NCBI RefSeq assembly: GCF_000204645.1
Contig: NC_015422.1
Coordinates: forward strand, 1,178,001-1,242,000
Reading direction: 5' to 3'
Length of the DNA: 64,000 nt
Source: Alicycliphilus denitrificans K601
GTDB taxonomy: Bacteria; Pseudomonadota; Gammaproteobacteria; Burkholderiales; Burkholderiaceae_C
Below the pieces are notes generated by a model. It was not told the DNA's origin, ran no database searches, and saw only the letters and a program-made list of their open reading frames with translations. A program made the translations under genes and the position numbers. This document shows positions 8,013-15,762 of the stretch, piece after piece. Each line of letters starts with the position of its first letter. Position 1 is the first letter of the stretch.

Positions 8013-9365
8013 ATGGATATCACCGCACGCTGCCCGGCCCTGGTCGTCTCCGCCGCCGCATCGGGGCAGGGCAAGACGACCGTGACGGCCGCCCTGGCGC
8101 GCCTGCACGAGCGCCAGGGGCGGCGCGTGCGCGTGTTCAAGTGCGGGCCCGATTACCTGGACCCGTACTGGCACCAGCTCGCCAGCGGCGCGCCGGTGGA
8201 GCAGCTCGACCTGTGGATGACCGGCCCCGCGGACTGCGCCGCGCGCCTGCACGCCGCCGCGTGCGAGGCCGACCTGATCCTGATCGAGGGCGTGATGGGC
8301 CTGTTCGACGGCGAGGACTGCGTGGCCGACCTGGCGCAGCGCTTCGGCATCCCGGTGCTCGCGGTGGTCGATGCCGGCGCCATGGGCGGCACGCTGGGCG
8401 CCATCGTCCACGGCCTGCGTCACTACCGCGAGGGCCTGCCCTGGGCCGGCGTGCTGGCCAACCGCGTGGCGGGCGAGCGCCATGCCGGCATGCTGCGCGC
8501 CGGCCTGCGCGACGGCGCCGACTGGCTGGGCGCGCTGCCGCGCCTGTCGCTGGACGAGGATGCGCGCGCGCCGCTGCTGCCCGAGCGCCACCTGGGCCTG
8601 GTGGCCGCAAACGAATTGCCCGATGCGCTGCAGCGCCTGGACGCCGCCGCCGACGCGCTGGCCGCCACGCCGCTGGGCCGCATGGACGCGCAGGCCCTGC
8701 AGCGCTTCGCCACCGATTTCCCCGCGCCGCCGCCGCGCGAGAGCGTGGCGCCGCTGCTCGCGGGCCGCACCGTGGCCGTGGCGCGCGACGCGGCGTTCTG
8801 CTTCATCTACCCCGGCAACGTGCAGACGCTGCAGCAGCTGGGCGCGCGCGTGGTGTTCTTCTCGCCGCTGCACGATGCCGCGCTGCCTGCCTGCGACGCC
8901 GTCTGGCTGCCCGGCGGCTACCCCGAGCTGCACGCCGCTGCGCTGGCCGCGAACACCGCGTTCCAGGCCAGCCTGCGCGCCCACGTGCAGGCGGGCCGGC
9001 CGCTGTGGGCCGAGTGCGGCGGCATGATGGCGCTGTGCGATGCCATCACGCTGCACGATGGCCGCACCGTGCGCCTGTGGGGCCTGCTGCCCGGCCGCGT
9101 GGCGATGCAGCGGCGCCTGGCCGCGCTCGGGCCGCAGCAGCTCGCGCTGGCGCAGGGTTGCCTGCGCGGCCACACCTTCCACTACTCCACCTGCGACAGC
9201 ACGGCCCCCGTGGACGCGCGCACCGCGCGCCCGGGGCAGGACGCCGCGCCCGACGCGGGCGAGGCCGTGTACCGCGTGGGCGGCTTGCGGGCGAGCTACT
9301 TCCACGCCTGGTTCGCGTCCAGCCCGTGCGCCACGGCGGCCCTGTTCGGCGCGGAGGGCACATGA
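8013..9365 (+). CDS. cobB: Cobyrinate a,c-diamide synthase (CobB/CbiA)
   Basis: A 450-residue enzyme. The N-terminal half is a dethiobiotin-synthetase-like ATPase with P-loop ASGQGKTT (residues 16-23), KCGPDYLDP and IEGVMGLFDG motifs. The C-terminal half is a class I glutamine amidotransferase-like domain with the nucleophile in WAECGGMMAL (about residue 335) and GHTFHYS. The enzyme amidates the a and c carboxylates of cobyrinate or hydrogenobyrinate using ATP and glutamine. The ATG at 8013 starts the conserved sequence. The stop overlaps cobU by four bases. No early corrin-ring genes lie nearby, so its substrate must come from elsewhere in the genome or from salvage. Confidence 0.93.
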   Translation: MDITARCPALVVSAAASGQGKTTVTAALARLHERQGRRVRVFKCGPDYLDPYWHQLASGAPVEQLDLWMTGPADCAARLHAAACEADLILIEGVMGLFDGEDCVADLAQRFGIPVLAVVDAGAMGGTLGAIVHGLRHYREGLPWAGVLANRVAGERHAGMLRAGLRDGADWLGALPRLSLDEDARAPLLPERHLGLVAANELPDALQRLDAAADALAATPLGRMDAQALQRFATDFPAPPPRESVAPLLAGRTVAVARDAAFCFIYPGNVQTLQQLGARVVFFSPLHDAALPACDAVWLPGGYPELHAAALAANTAFQASLRAHVQAGRPLWAECGGMMALCDAITLHDGRTVRLWGLLPGRVAMQRRLAALGPQQLALAQGCLRGHTFHYSTCDSTAPVDARTARPGQDAAPDAGEAVYRVGGLRASYFHAWFASSPCATAALFGAEGT

Positions 9366-9946
9366 ACGCCATTGCGCGCAGCGAGCTGATCCTGGGCGGG
9401 CAGAAGAGCGGCAAGTCGCGCCGCGCCGAGATGCTCGCGCGCGAGTGGCTCGCGCAGTCGCCCGCGTACCGCGCGTTGCTCATCGCCACCGGCCAGCCGT
9501 GGGACGACGAGATGCGCGCGCGCATCGCGCGCCACCGGCGCGAGCGGGCCGAGCGCGTGCCGGGCCTGGCGACCGTGGAGGAGCCGCGCGACCTGGCCGC
9601 CGCGCTCGCGCGCCACGGCGCGCCCGATACCCTGATCGTGGTGGACTGCCTGACCCTGTGGCTCACCAACTGGCTCATGCCCGCCAGCGCGCCGGAATAT
9701 GAGCCAAATTGGCCTCCAGGGCAGGACTGGAAAGCGCAGGCAGCTCTTTTTTTGGAAGCGGTCCGGCAGGCCCCCGGGCCCGTCGTGCTCGTGGGCAACG
9801 AGATCGGCCTGGGCGTGATACCGCTGGGGCGCGAGGTGCGCGCCTTCGTCGATGCGCTGGGCGCGCTCAACCAGCAGGCGGCCCAGGCCTGCGCGCGCGT
9901 TACGCTGATGGCCGCCGGACTGCCGCTATTCCTCAAGAACCCATGA
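9362..9946 (+). CDS. cobU: CobU/CobP adenosylcobinamide kinase/guanylyltransferase, with repeat-derived insertion
   Basis: A 194-residue protein with P-loop GGQKSGKS (residues 12-19), the IATGQPWDDEM segment, and DCLTLWLTN followed by VGNEIGLGVIPLGREVR, which mark CobU. It phosphorylates adenosylcobinamide and transfers GMP to it in the nucleotide-loop pathway. Residues 114-131 are encoded by a copy of the AGCGCT/AGCTAT palindromic repeat of this genome (9701-9755), read through in frame, so an extra surface loop is expected after the LWLTNWLMP segment. Both ends overlap neighbours by four bases (ATGA), indicating tight coupling with cobB and btuF. Confidence 0.92.
   Translation: MNAIARSELILGGQKSGKSRRAEMLAREWLAQSPAYRALLIATGQPWDDEMRARIARHRRERAERVPGLATVEEPRDLAAALARHGAPDTLIVVDCLTLWLTNWLMPASAPEYEPNWPPGQDWKAQAALFLEAVRQAPGPVVLVGNEIGLGVIPLGREVRAFVDALGALNQQAAQACARVTLMAAGLPLFLKNP
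9701..9755 (-). repeat. Palindromic repeat copy inside cobU
   Basis: Read on the minus strand this tract has the order A-run, AGCTGCC, GCGCTT, spacer, CCTGGAGGCCAATTTGGCT. It matches the intergenic copies at 52827-52880 and 63937-63990. It lies wholly within the cobU reading frame without breaking it. Confidence 0.7.
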
Positions 9947-10842
9947 AGCCCACACCCGTCCGCCGCATCCTCTGGGTGCTCGCCATCCTCGTGTTGCTCG
10001 GCCTGCTCATGGCCGGGCTTGCGCAGGCACAGCCCATACAGATCACCGACGACCGGGGCAAGGTGCTGCGCTTCGACGCGCCGCCCAAGCGCATCGTCAG
10101 CCTGCTGCCCTCGCTGACCGAGAGCGTGTGCGAGCTGCAGCACTGCGAGCGCCTGGTGGGCGTGGACCGCTATTCCAACTGGCCCGCCTTCGTGCGCACG
10201 CTGCCGCAGGTGGGCGGCGGGCTCGATCCCAACATCGAGTCCGTCGTCGCGCTGCGGCCCGACATGGTGCTGCTGTCGGTCAGCAGCCGCGTGAGCGACC
10301 GCCTGGAGGCGCTGGGCCTGAAGGTCGCGGCGCTGGAGCCCAAAACCCATGCCGACGTGCGCCGCGTGCTCGGCGTGGTGGGCGACCTGCTGGGCGTGCC
10401 GCCGCAGCAGGGCGCGCAGCGCGTGTGGCGCGAGATCGACGCCGCCGTGTCTGCGGCCGCGCAGTCGCTGCCACCGCGCGCGCGCGGCGTGCGCGTGTAC
10501 TTCGAGGTCAGCCGCGGCCCCTATGCGGCGGGCGGCTCCTCGTTCATCGGCGAGACCCTGGCGCGCATGGGCGCGCGCAACGTGGTGCCCGGCACGCTCG
10601 GGCCTTTCCCGCGCCTGAGCCCCGAGTTCGTGCTGCGCGCGCAGCCCGACCTGGTGATGATCTCCAACCGCACGGGGGAGCCGCTGACGCTGTACCCGGG
10701 CTGGCAGAACATGGCCGCCGTGAAGGCCGGGCGGCTGTGCGAGTTCGGCCCGGCGCAGTCCGACGTGCTGATCCGCCCCGGCCCGCGCATGGCCGAGGCC
10801 GCGCGCATCATGGCCGGCTGCCTGTCCGGGAAATTCCCATGA
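9943..10842 (+). CDS. btuF: BtuF-like periplasmic cobalamin-binding protein
   Basis: A 299-residue protein with a signal peptide (a basic start, then a long Leu/Ala core, cleavage near AQAQP at residues 26-30). The mature part follows the class III binding-protein plan: PPKRIVSLLPSLTESVCEL at the start of lobe one, a long linking helix around residues 140-170, and lobe two with GGSSFIGETLARMG and PDLVMISNR. It is expected to carry corrinoid from BtuB to the BtuCD importer. Overlaps of ATGA join it to cobU before and btuC after. Confidence 0.9.
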   Translation: MKPTPVRRILWVLAILVLLGLLMAGLAQAQPIQITDDRGKVLRFDAPPKRIVSLLPSLTESVCELQHCERLVGVDRYSNWPAFVRTLPQVGGGLDPNIESVVALRPDMVLLSVSSRVSDRLEALGLKVAALEPKTHADVRRVLGVVGDLLGVPPQQGAQRVWREIDAAVSAAAQSLPPRARGVRVYFEVSRGPYAAGGSSFIGETLARMGARNVVPGTLGPFPRLSPEFVLRAQPDLVMISNRTGEPLTLYPGWQNMAAVKAGRLCEFGPAQSDVLIRPGPRMAEAARIMAGCLSGKFP

Positions 10843-11882
10843 GCGCCGTGATGCCCCCCGCCGCATTGGACGCCGCCCCGTCCGCCGGCCAGCGCCGCGC
10901 GCTGTGGCTGGCGCTGTGGCTGCTGCTGGCCAGCTGCGCGCTGCTGGTGCTGGGCGCCAGCGTGGGCAGCACGGGCTTCGACAGCGTGCTGCACGCGGGC
11001 CGGGACCCGCTGGCGCGCCAGATCGTGTGGGACATCCGCCTGCCGCGCACCCTGGGCGCGTGGCTGGCGGGCGCGCTGCTGGGGCTGGCGGGCGCGGTGG
11101 CGCAGGGGCTGTTCCGCAACCCGCTGGCCGACCCGTACCTGCTGGGCAGCGCATCGGGCGCGGCGCTGGGCGGCGCCGTGGCCATGGCCATGCTGGGCGT
11201 GTCGCCCACCACCGCGAGCTGGCTCGCGGGCCTGGGCGTCACCGGCGCGGCCTTCATTGGCGCGGCCGGGGCCGTGCTGCTCACCCTGGTGCTGGCGCGC
11301 GGCGTGCAGCACACGCTGCGCCTGCTGCTGGCGGGCGTGATCGTGGGCGTGGTGCTCAGCGCCGCGCGCGACCTGATCCAGGTGGCCAAGCCGCAGATCC
11401 TCGAATCCATGCAGGTCTTCACCATGGGCAGCTCGGCCTTCGTCGGCTGGCAGGCCTGCGTCCTCATGGCGGGCAGTTGGGCGCTGTGCGCGGCCGCTGC
11501 CTGGGCGCTGTCGCGCCTGCTCGACGGGCTGATGCTCGGCGAGGCCACCGCCGCCAGCCTGGGCCTGCCGCTGGCGCCCATGCGCGCGGGCCTGGTGCTA
11601 GCCATGGCGCTGGCCACCGGCACGGCCGTGGCGCACACCGGGCTCATCGCCTTCGTGGGGCTGGCCGCGCCGCACCTGGTGCGCTCCATCGCGCGCGTCA
11701 CGCACCAGTGGCACGTGTGGCTGTCCAGCCTCATGGGCGCGGTGCTGCTGCTGGCGGCCGACATCCTGGCGCGCTGGCTCATCGCGCCGCAGGAGCTGCC
11801 CGTGGGCGTGCTCACCGCCGCGCTGGGCGGCAGCTACCTGCTGTGGCTCATGCACCGGCGCACGCTGGCGGTTGTACTATGA
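10839..11882 (+). CDS. btuC: BtuC-type ABC transporter permease (FecCD family)
   Basis: A 347-residue membrane protein with about ten transmembrane helices. It shows FecCD/BtuC landmarks: DIRLPRTLGAWLAGALLGLAG, RNPLADPYLLGSASGAALG, and late GLIAFVGLAAPHLVR, the cytoplasmic loop that contacts the ATPase. Two copies form the inner-membrane pore for corrinoid import with BtuD. A cytoplasmic N-terminal tail of about 20 residues precedes the first helix. It is coupled to btuF and btuD by four-base overlaps. Confidence 0.92.
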   Translation: MSAVMPPAALDAAPSAGQRRALWLALWLLLASCALLVLGASVGSTGFDSVLHAGRDPLARQIVWDIRLPRTLGAWLAGALLGLAGAVAQGLFRNPLADPYLLGSASGAALGGAVAMAMLGVSPTTASWLAGLGVTGAAFIGAAGAVLLTLVLARGVQHTLRLLLAGVIVGVVLSAARDLIQVAKPQILESMQVFTMGSSAFVGWQACVLMAGSWALCAAAAWALSRLLDGLMLGEATAASLGLPLAPMRAGLVLAMALATGTAVAHTGLIAFVGLAAPHLVRSIARVTHQWHVWLSSLMGAVLLLAADILARWLIAPQELPVGVLTAALGGSYLLWLMHRRTLAVVL

Positions 11883-12655
11883 AAGAAATAGCTGTCAGCG
11901 CTCGCCAGATAAGCGCTAGCATGCAAAACAATGCCATATTGCACGGCATAGACCTGGATCTGCCGCAGGGCCGCTGGACCAGCGTGGTCGGCCCCAACGG
12001 CGCGGGCAAGTCCACGCTGCTCAAGGCGCTCGCGGGCCTGCTGCGCCACGCGCGCGTGCAGGGCCAAGTGGCGCTGCTGGGCCGCCCGCTGGCGGAAATC
12101 CCGGCGCGCGAGCGCGCGCGCCAGCTCGCCTGGATGGGCCAGAACGAATCCGCCGCTGAAGACCTGCCCGCCTACGACATCGCCATGCTGGGCCGCCTGC
12201 CGCACCGCCCATGGATGGCGCCGCCTTCCAGCGCCGACCACGCCGCCGTGCAGGCCGCGCTGCGCACCACCCAGGCCTGGGACTGGCGCGACCGGCCGCT
12301 GTCGCAGCTCTCGGGCGGCGAGCGCCAGCGCGTGCTGCTGGCGCGCGCGCTGGCGGTGCAGGCGAGCGTCACCTTCATGGACGAGCCGCTGGCAAACCTC
12401 GACCCGCCGCACCAGACCGACTGGCTGCACACCGTGCGCAGCTTGGTGGCCGCGGGCGGCACCGTGGTCAGCGTGCTGCACGAAATCTCCATTGCGCTGC
12501 AGGCCGACGACATGCTTGTCATGGCCGCGGGCCGCATCGCGCACCACGGCCCCTGCCAGGACGGCGCCACCCACGCCGCGCTGGAGCAGGTGTTCGAGCG
12601 CCGCATCCAGGTGCGCCAGATCGATGGCATGTGGATGGCGCTGCCGCGCGTCTGA
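11879..12655 (+). CDS. btuD: BtuD-type ABC transporter ATP-binding protein
   Basis: A 258-residue ABC ATPase: Walker A GPNGAGKST (about residues 38-46), signature LSGGERQR (about 143-150), Walker B VTFMDEPLANLDPP (about 163-176) and the H-loop in VLHEIS. It powers BtuC. Codons 3-18 (11885-11932) are a copy of the palindromic repeat seen between other genes, so the first beta-strand region is partly repeat-derived. The ATG overlaps the btuC stop (ATGA), which fixes the start. The downstream cobO begins 23 bases after the stop. Confidence 0.92.
   Translation: MKEIAVSARQISASMQNNAILHGIDLDLPQGRWTSVVGPNGAGKSTLLKALAGLLRHARVQGQVALLGRPLAEIPARERARQLAWMGQNESAAEDLPAYDIAMLGRLPHRPWMAPPSSADHAAVQAALRTTQAWDWRDRPLSQLSGGERQRVLLARALAVQASVTFMDEPLANLDPPHQTDWLHTVRSLVAAGGTVVSVLHEISIALQADDMLVMAAGRIAHHGPCQDGATHAALEQVFERRIQVRQIDGMWMALPRV
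11885..11932 (+). repeat. Palindromic repeat copy forming the start of btuD
   Basis: GAAATAGCTGTCAGCGCT, a short spacer, then AAGCGCTAGCATGCAAAA reproduces the AATAGCTG-AGCGCT...AAGCGCT layout of the copy at 63937-63990. It lies entirely within the first 18 codons of btuD. Confidence 0.7.
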
Positions 12656-12678
12656 CCCCTTTTCAGAAAGTCCTTTCC

Positions 12679-13248
12679 ATGCAGACCGAAACCCCACCCT
12701 CCGACAAGCCCTACGACAAGCCCGAGGGCGAGCGCCGCGGCCTCGTCATCGTCAACACCGGCGACGGCAAGGGCAAGAGCACGGCGGCCTTCGGCCTGGC
12801 GTTCCGCGCCACGGGGCGGGGCAAGGCCGTGAAGGTGTACCAGTTCATGAAAGTGCCCAGCGCGCGCTTCGGCGAGCACCGCCTGGCCGAGCAGGTGGGC
12901 CTGCCCGTCGAGGGCCTGGGCGACGGCTTTTCCTGGAAGAGCAAGGATCTGGAGCACTCCGCCCAGCTCGCGCGCGATGGCTGGGCCAAGGCGCGCGCGG
13001 CCATCCTCTCGGGCGAGTACTTCCTGGTGGTGCTCGACGAGGTCACCTACCCGCTGATCTACGGCTGGCTGCCGCTGCAGGAGGTGCTCGACACCCTGGC
13101 CGCGCGGCCCGGGGACGTGCACGTGTGCCTGACCGGCCGCCGCTGCCCGCAGGAAATCATCGACGTGGCCGACACCGTGACCGAGATGCGCCTCGTCAAG
13201 CACGCTTTCCAGGCCGGCGTGCCCGCGCAGCGCGGTATCGAAGATTGA
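12679..13248 (+). CDS. cobO: Corrinoid adenosyltransferase CobO (CobA/BtuR family)
   Basis: A 189-residue protein with the P-loop GDGKGKSTAAFG (about residues 28-39), the VVLDEVTYPLIYGW segment and LTGRRCPQEIIDVADTVTEM, all typical of the CobA/BtuR family. It transfers the 5'-deoxyadenosyl group of ATP to the cobalt of reduced corrinoids. The N-terminal 20 residues are a loosely conserved Pro/Asp/Lys-rich tail. As the last gene of the B12 locus it would adenosylate imported corrinoid so that CobU and later enzymes can act. Confidence 0.93.
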   Translation: MQTETPPSDKPYDKPEGERRGLVIVNTGDGKGKSTAAFGLAFRATGRGKAVKVYQFMKVPSARFGEHRLAEQVGLPVEGLGDGFSWKSKDLEHSAQLARDGWAKARAAILSGEYFLVVLDEVTYPLIYGWLPLQEVLDTLAARPGDVHVCLTGRRCPQEIIDVADTVTEMRLVKHAFQAGVPAQRGIED

Positions 13249-13249
13249 A

Positions 13250-13302
13250 TTTTGATAGCTGGTAGCGCTTTCTGCGAAAGGGTTAGGGCCGTTTTTTACT
13301 GA
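13250..13302 (+). repeat. Palindromic repeat, decayed copy, downstream of cobO
   Basis: TTTTGATAGCTGGTAGCGCTT followed by a degraded second arm and GGGCCGTTTTTTACTG. It fills most of the cobO-ogt gap. The T-run after a partial hairpin may serve as a terminator for the B12 operon. Confidence 0.7.
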
Positions 13303-13354
13303 AAACCGACAGGCATAGAATGAAGCGTATCGCCACCCTTCCAGAAGCCGCGCC

Positions 13355-13867
13355 ATGCCCCTGCTGTATTGTCACCTGCCCACGCCGCTGGGCGAGATGC
13401 TGGCCATCGCCAGCAGCCAGGGTCTGTGCCTGCTCGAATTCGTCGGCCAGAAGGGCGTGGAGCGCGAGCAGGCCCAGGTCGAGGCGGCGCGCGGCGGTCC
13501 GGCACGCGAGGGCATGAACGCCATCCTGGAGCAGACCCGCGCCGAGCTGGCCGAGTATTTCGCCGGGCAGCGCCAGGCGTTCGGCGTGCCGCTGGACCTG
13601 GTCGGCACGCCGTTCCAGAACGATGCCTGGCAGGCGCTGCGCGCCATCCCCTATGGCCAGACGCGCAGCTACGCGAGCCAAGCTCGCGCCATCGGCCGCC
13701 CCACGGCCACGCGCGCGGTGGCGGCGGCCAACGGGCAGAACAAGGTCTCGATCATCGTGCCCTGCCACCGCGTGATCGGCAGCGACGGCAGCCTCACCGG
13801 CTTCGGCGGTGGCCTGCCGCGCAAGCAGGCGCTGTTGGCGCTGGAGGGCGGGGGAATGCTGTTTTAG
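13355..13867 (+). CDS. ogt: Methylated-DNA-[protein]-cysteine S-methyltransferase
   Basis: A 170-residue protein with the catalytic IVPCHRVIGSDGSLTGFGGG stretch (nucleophile Cys about residue 139), the RAVAAANGQN helix-turn-helix recognition region, and the PFQNDAWQALRAIPYGQT lead-in. It repairs O6-alkylguanine by irreversible alkyl transfer to Cys. The short N-terminal domain without an Ada metal-binding part fits Ogt/MGMT. Its last four bases overlap the end of the convergent methyltransferase gene. Confidence 0.93.
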   Translation: MPLLYCHLPTPLGEMLAIASSQGLCLLEFVGQKGVEREQAQVEAARGGPAREGMNAILEQTRAELAEYFAGQRQAFGVPLDLVGTPFQNDAWQALRAIPYGQTRSYASQARAIGRPTATRAVAAANGQNKVSIIVPCHRVIGSDGSLTGFGGGLPRKQALLALEGGGMLF

Positions 13868-14559
13868 CTCTTGCGCTGCAGCAGCCGGACATGCATGGGG
13901 CGCACGAAGCGCGCGCCCTGCGGCGTGCAGTGGGGCGCGAAGGCCGCCGCCACGCGCGCCTGCAAGGCGTCGTCGATGTGGTGGTCCGCAAAGCTCGGGC
14001 GCATCATGCGCTGCTCGAAATCGGCGAAGTCGCTGAACTCCACGGGCATGTCGAAGCGCCGCTGCGCCATCTCGCGCCAGGGGCTCGCATGCGCGGCCAG
14101 CGCGCAGTCCACGGCCGCTTGCGCGGCGGCGCGCACCGCGCCCTCGTCGTTGTACAGCCGCGTGACCTCATTGAGCGGCCCGGCAAAGACGGGCTCGGAC
14201 ACGTACAGATACCCGCCGGGGCGCAAGACCCGCGCCACCTCGGCCAGCGCCTGGTCCATGGCATCCAGCGGCACGTGGTGCAGCGACTTGAGCATCAGCG
14301 CCAGGTCGAACTGCCCGTCCTCGCAGGGGATGTCCTGCGCGCCGGCGGCCACGAAGCGCATGCCGGCGGGCGGGTCCTGCAGATTGCGCGCGTGCTGGAT
14401 GGTGTCCACCTCCAGTCCCACGTAGCGCAGCCCGGGCCAGCGCTGCAGCATCTGCCGTGCCATGCGCGCCGCGCCGCAGCCCAGCTCGATGACCTGCGGG
14501 CCGGGTGCGGGCACCAGTTCGGCGAGGATGTCGATTTCGTCGTTGACCAGGCGTGTCAT
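13864..14559 (-). CDS. Class I SAM-dependent methyltransferase
   Basis: A 231-residue protein with the SAM-binding motif I VIELGCGAARMARQ (about residues 22-35), an acidic end to strand two (VGLEVD), and motifs DLALMLKSLHHVP and RVLRPGGYLYVSEP, giving a complete Rossmann methyltransferase fold of the Methyltransf_11 kind. The substrate cannot be read from sequence. It converges with ogt with a tail overlap of four bases; no operon partner is evident. Confidence 0.8.
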   Translation of the reverse strand: MTRLVNDEIDILAELVPAPGPQVIELGCGAARMARQMLQRWPGLRYVGLEVDTIQHARNLQDPPAGMRFVAAGAQDIPCEDGQFDLALMLKSLHHVPLDAMDQALAEVARVLRPGGYLYVSEPVFAGPLNEVTRLYNDEGAVRAAAQAAVDCALAAHASPWREMAQRRFDMPVEFSDFADFEQRMMRPSFADHHIDDALQARVAAAFAPHCTPQGARFVRPMHVRLLQRKS

Positions 14560-14619
14560 GATGGAAAACGGAGAGGGGGAGGAGACGGTGTCCGCCCGAC
14601 ATCTTGTCTCACGATAAGT

Positions 14620-15696
14620 TCAGGAACGGGGGACTCCAACCGCCCGTGCATACTGGACCGGCCAGTCCGCGTTCGCCCGGAGCTTGCGGGCAGCATGCAA
14701 GGCCCAGTATGGATTGTCCAGGAAGCCGCGACCGACGAAGACCAGGTCTGCAAGCCCGGTGCCGACGATCTGCTCGGCCTGCGCCGGTTCGGTGATCAGT
14801 CCCACGGCGCCGGTGGCGATTCCGGCCTGTTCACGAATGGCGGTGGCGAAGGGCACATGGAAGCCGGGGGCCGCCGCAATGGGCGAATCGGCCGTCACGG
14901 CGCCGCTGGAACAGTCGATCAGGTCCACGCCGACTTCCTTCATCCACTTTGCGAGCTGGATGGACTGTGCGAGATCCCAGCCGCCCGCCACCCAGTCCGT
15001 GCAGGAAATTCGCACGAACAGCGGGAGTTGCTGCGGCAGCGACTCACGCACTGCTGCAGCCACCTGCAAGGGCAAACGGGCCCGGTTCTCCAGGGAGCCG
15101 CCGTAGTCGTCGCGCCTCTGGTTGGCGATCGGCGAGAGGAAGGAGTGCAGCAGGTATCCGTGTCCCATGTGGCACTCGATCACCTCGAATCCAGCGGTAT
15201 TGGCGCGCCGTGCGGCTGCGGAAAAATCATCCACGACCTTCTTCAAGTCTGCGGTGCCCATCTCCAGCGGTGGCGGATAGCCGTTCGCGTACGGAATCGG
15301 GCTCGGCCCCAGTGGCATCCAGCCATGCGGCTGGTCATAGATCGGCTTGTGCCCCAGCCAAGGAACCGCAGTGGCCGCCTTGCGTCCTGCGTGCGCGAGC
15401 TGAATAGCGGGCACGGCGCCGGCTTGCCGTATGAACTCCACGACAGGCTGCAAGGCCTGTGCATGCTCGTCCGACCAGATACCGAGGTCCATGGGACTGA
15501 TGCGGCCCTCGCGCGAGACGGCGCACGCTTCGGTCATGACAATGCCGGCACCGCCCACGGCGCGGCTGCCCAGGTGCACGAGGTGCCAGTGGTTGGGCAT
15601 GCCCTCGACGCTCGAGTACATGCACATGGGCGAAACCGCGATGCGGTTGCGCGCTGTGATCGAGCGTATCTGCAGTGGTGAAAAAAGCATCGACAC
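14620..15696 (-). CDS. Old yellow enzyme family NADH:flavin oxidoreductase (YqjM-like)
   Basis: A 358-residue FMN barrel. It shows the YqjM-class hallmarks: SPMCMYSS (the Cys and Tyr of the class II active site, about residues 22-29), QLAHAGRKA (about 99-107), the substrate-binding His pair in CHMGHGYLLHSFLSP, RDDYGGSLENR, and a late VFVGRGFLDNPYW phosphate-binding end. Such enzymes reduce activated C=C bonds of enones and enals with NAD(P)H. It lies 66 bases downstream of a Bug protein gene on the same strand, so it probably belongs to the island regulon. GTG 15696 has GGGAG five bases upstream; ATG 15690 is an alternative. Confidence 0.88.
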   Translation of the reverse strand: MSMLFSPLQIRSITARNRIAVSPMCMYSSVEGMPNHWHLVHLGSRAVGGAGIVMTEACAVSREGRISPMDLGIWSDEHAQALQPVVEFIRQAGAVPAIQLAHAGRKAATAVPWLGHKPIYDQPHGWMPLGPSPIPYANGYPPPLEMGTADLKKVVDDFSAAARRANTAGFEVIECHMGHGYLLHSFLSPIANQRRDDYGGSLENRARLPLQVAAAVRESLPQQLPLFVRISCTDWVAGGWDLAQSIQLAKWMKEVGVDLIDCSSGAVTADSPIAAAPGFHVPFATAIREQAGIATGAVGLITEPAQAEQIVGTGLADLVFVGRGFLDNPYWALHAARKLRANADWPVQYARAVGVPRS

Positions 15697-15762
15697 TCAC
15701 TCTCCCGCGGCTGAAGTCCGATGAGGTTTGAAATTTCCTTGAAGGTCGCCCGCACGAACTCT

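Noticed and set aside
14560..14619. Copy of the tRNA-Ser 3' end as a left attachment site
   Set aside because: No stretch matching the T-arm/acceptor end was found at the left edge of the island.
13369..15681. 770-codon plus-strand frame across ogt, the methyltransferase and the reductase
   Set aside because: It crosses three real genes in other frames or strands and shows no domain of its own.
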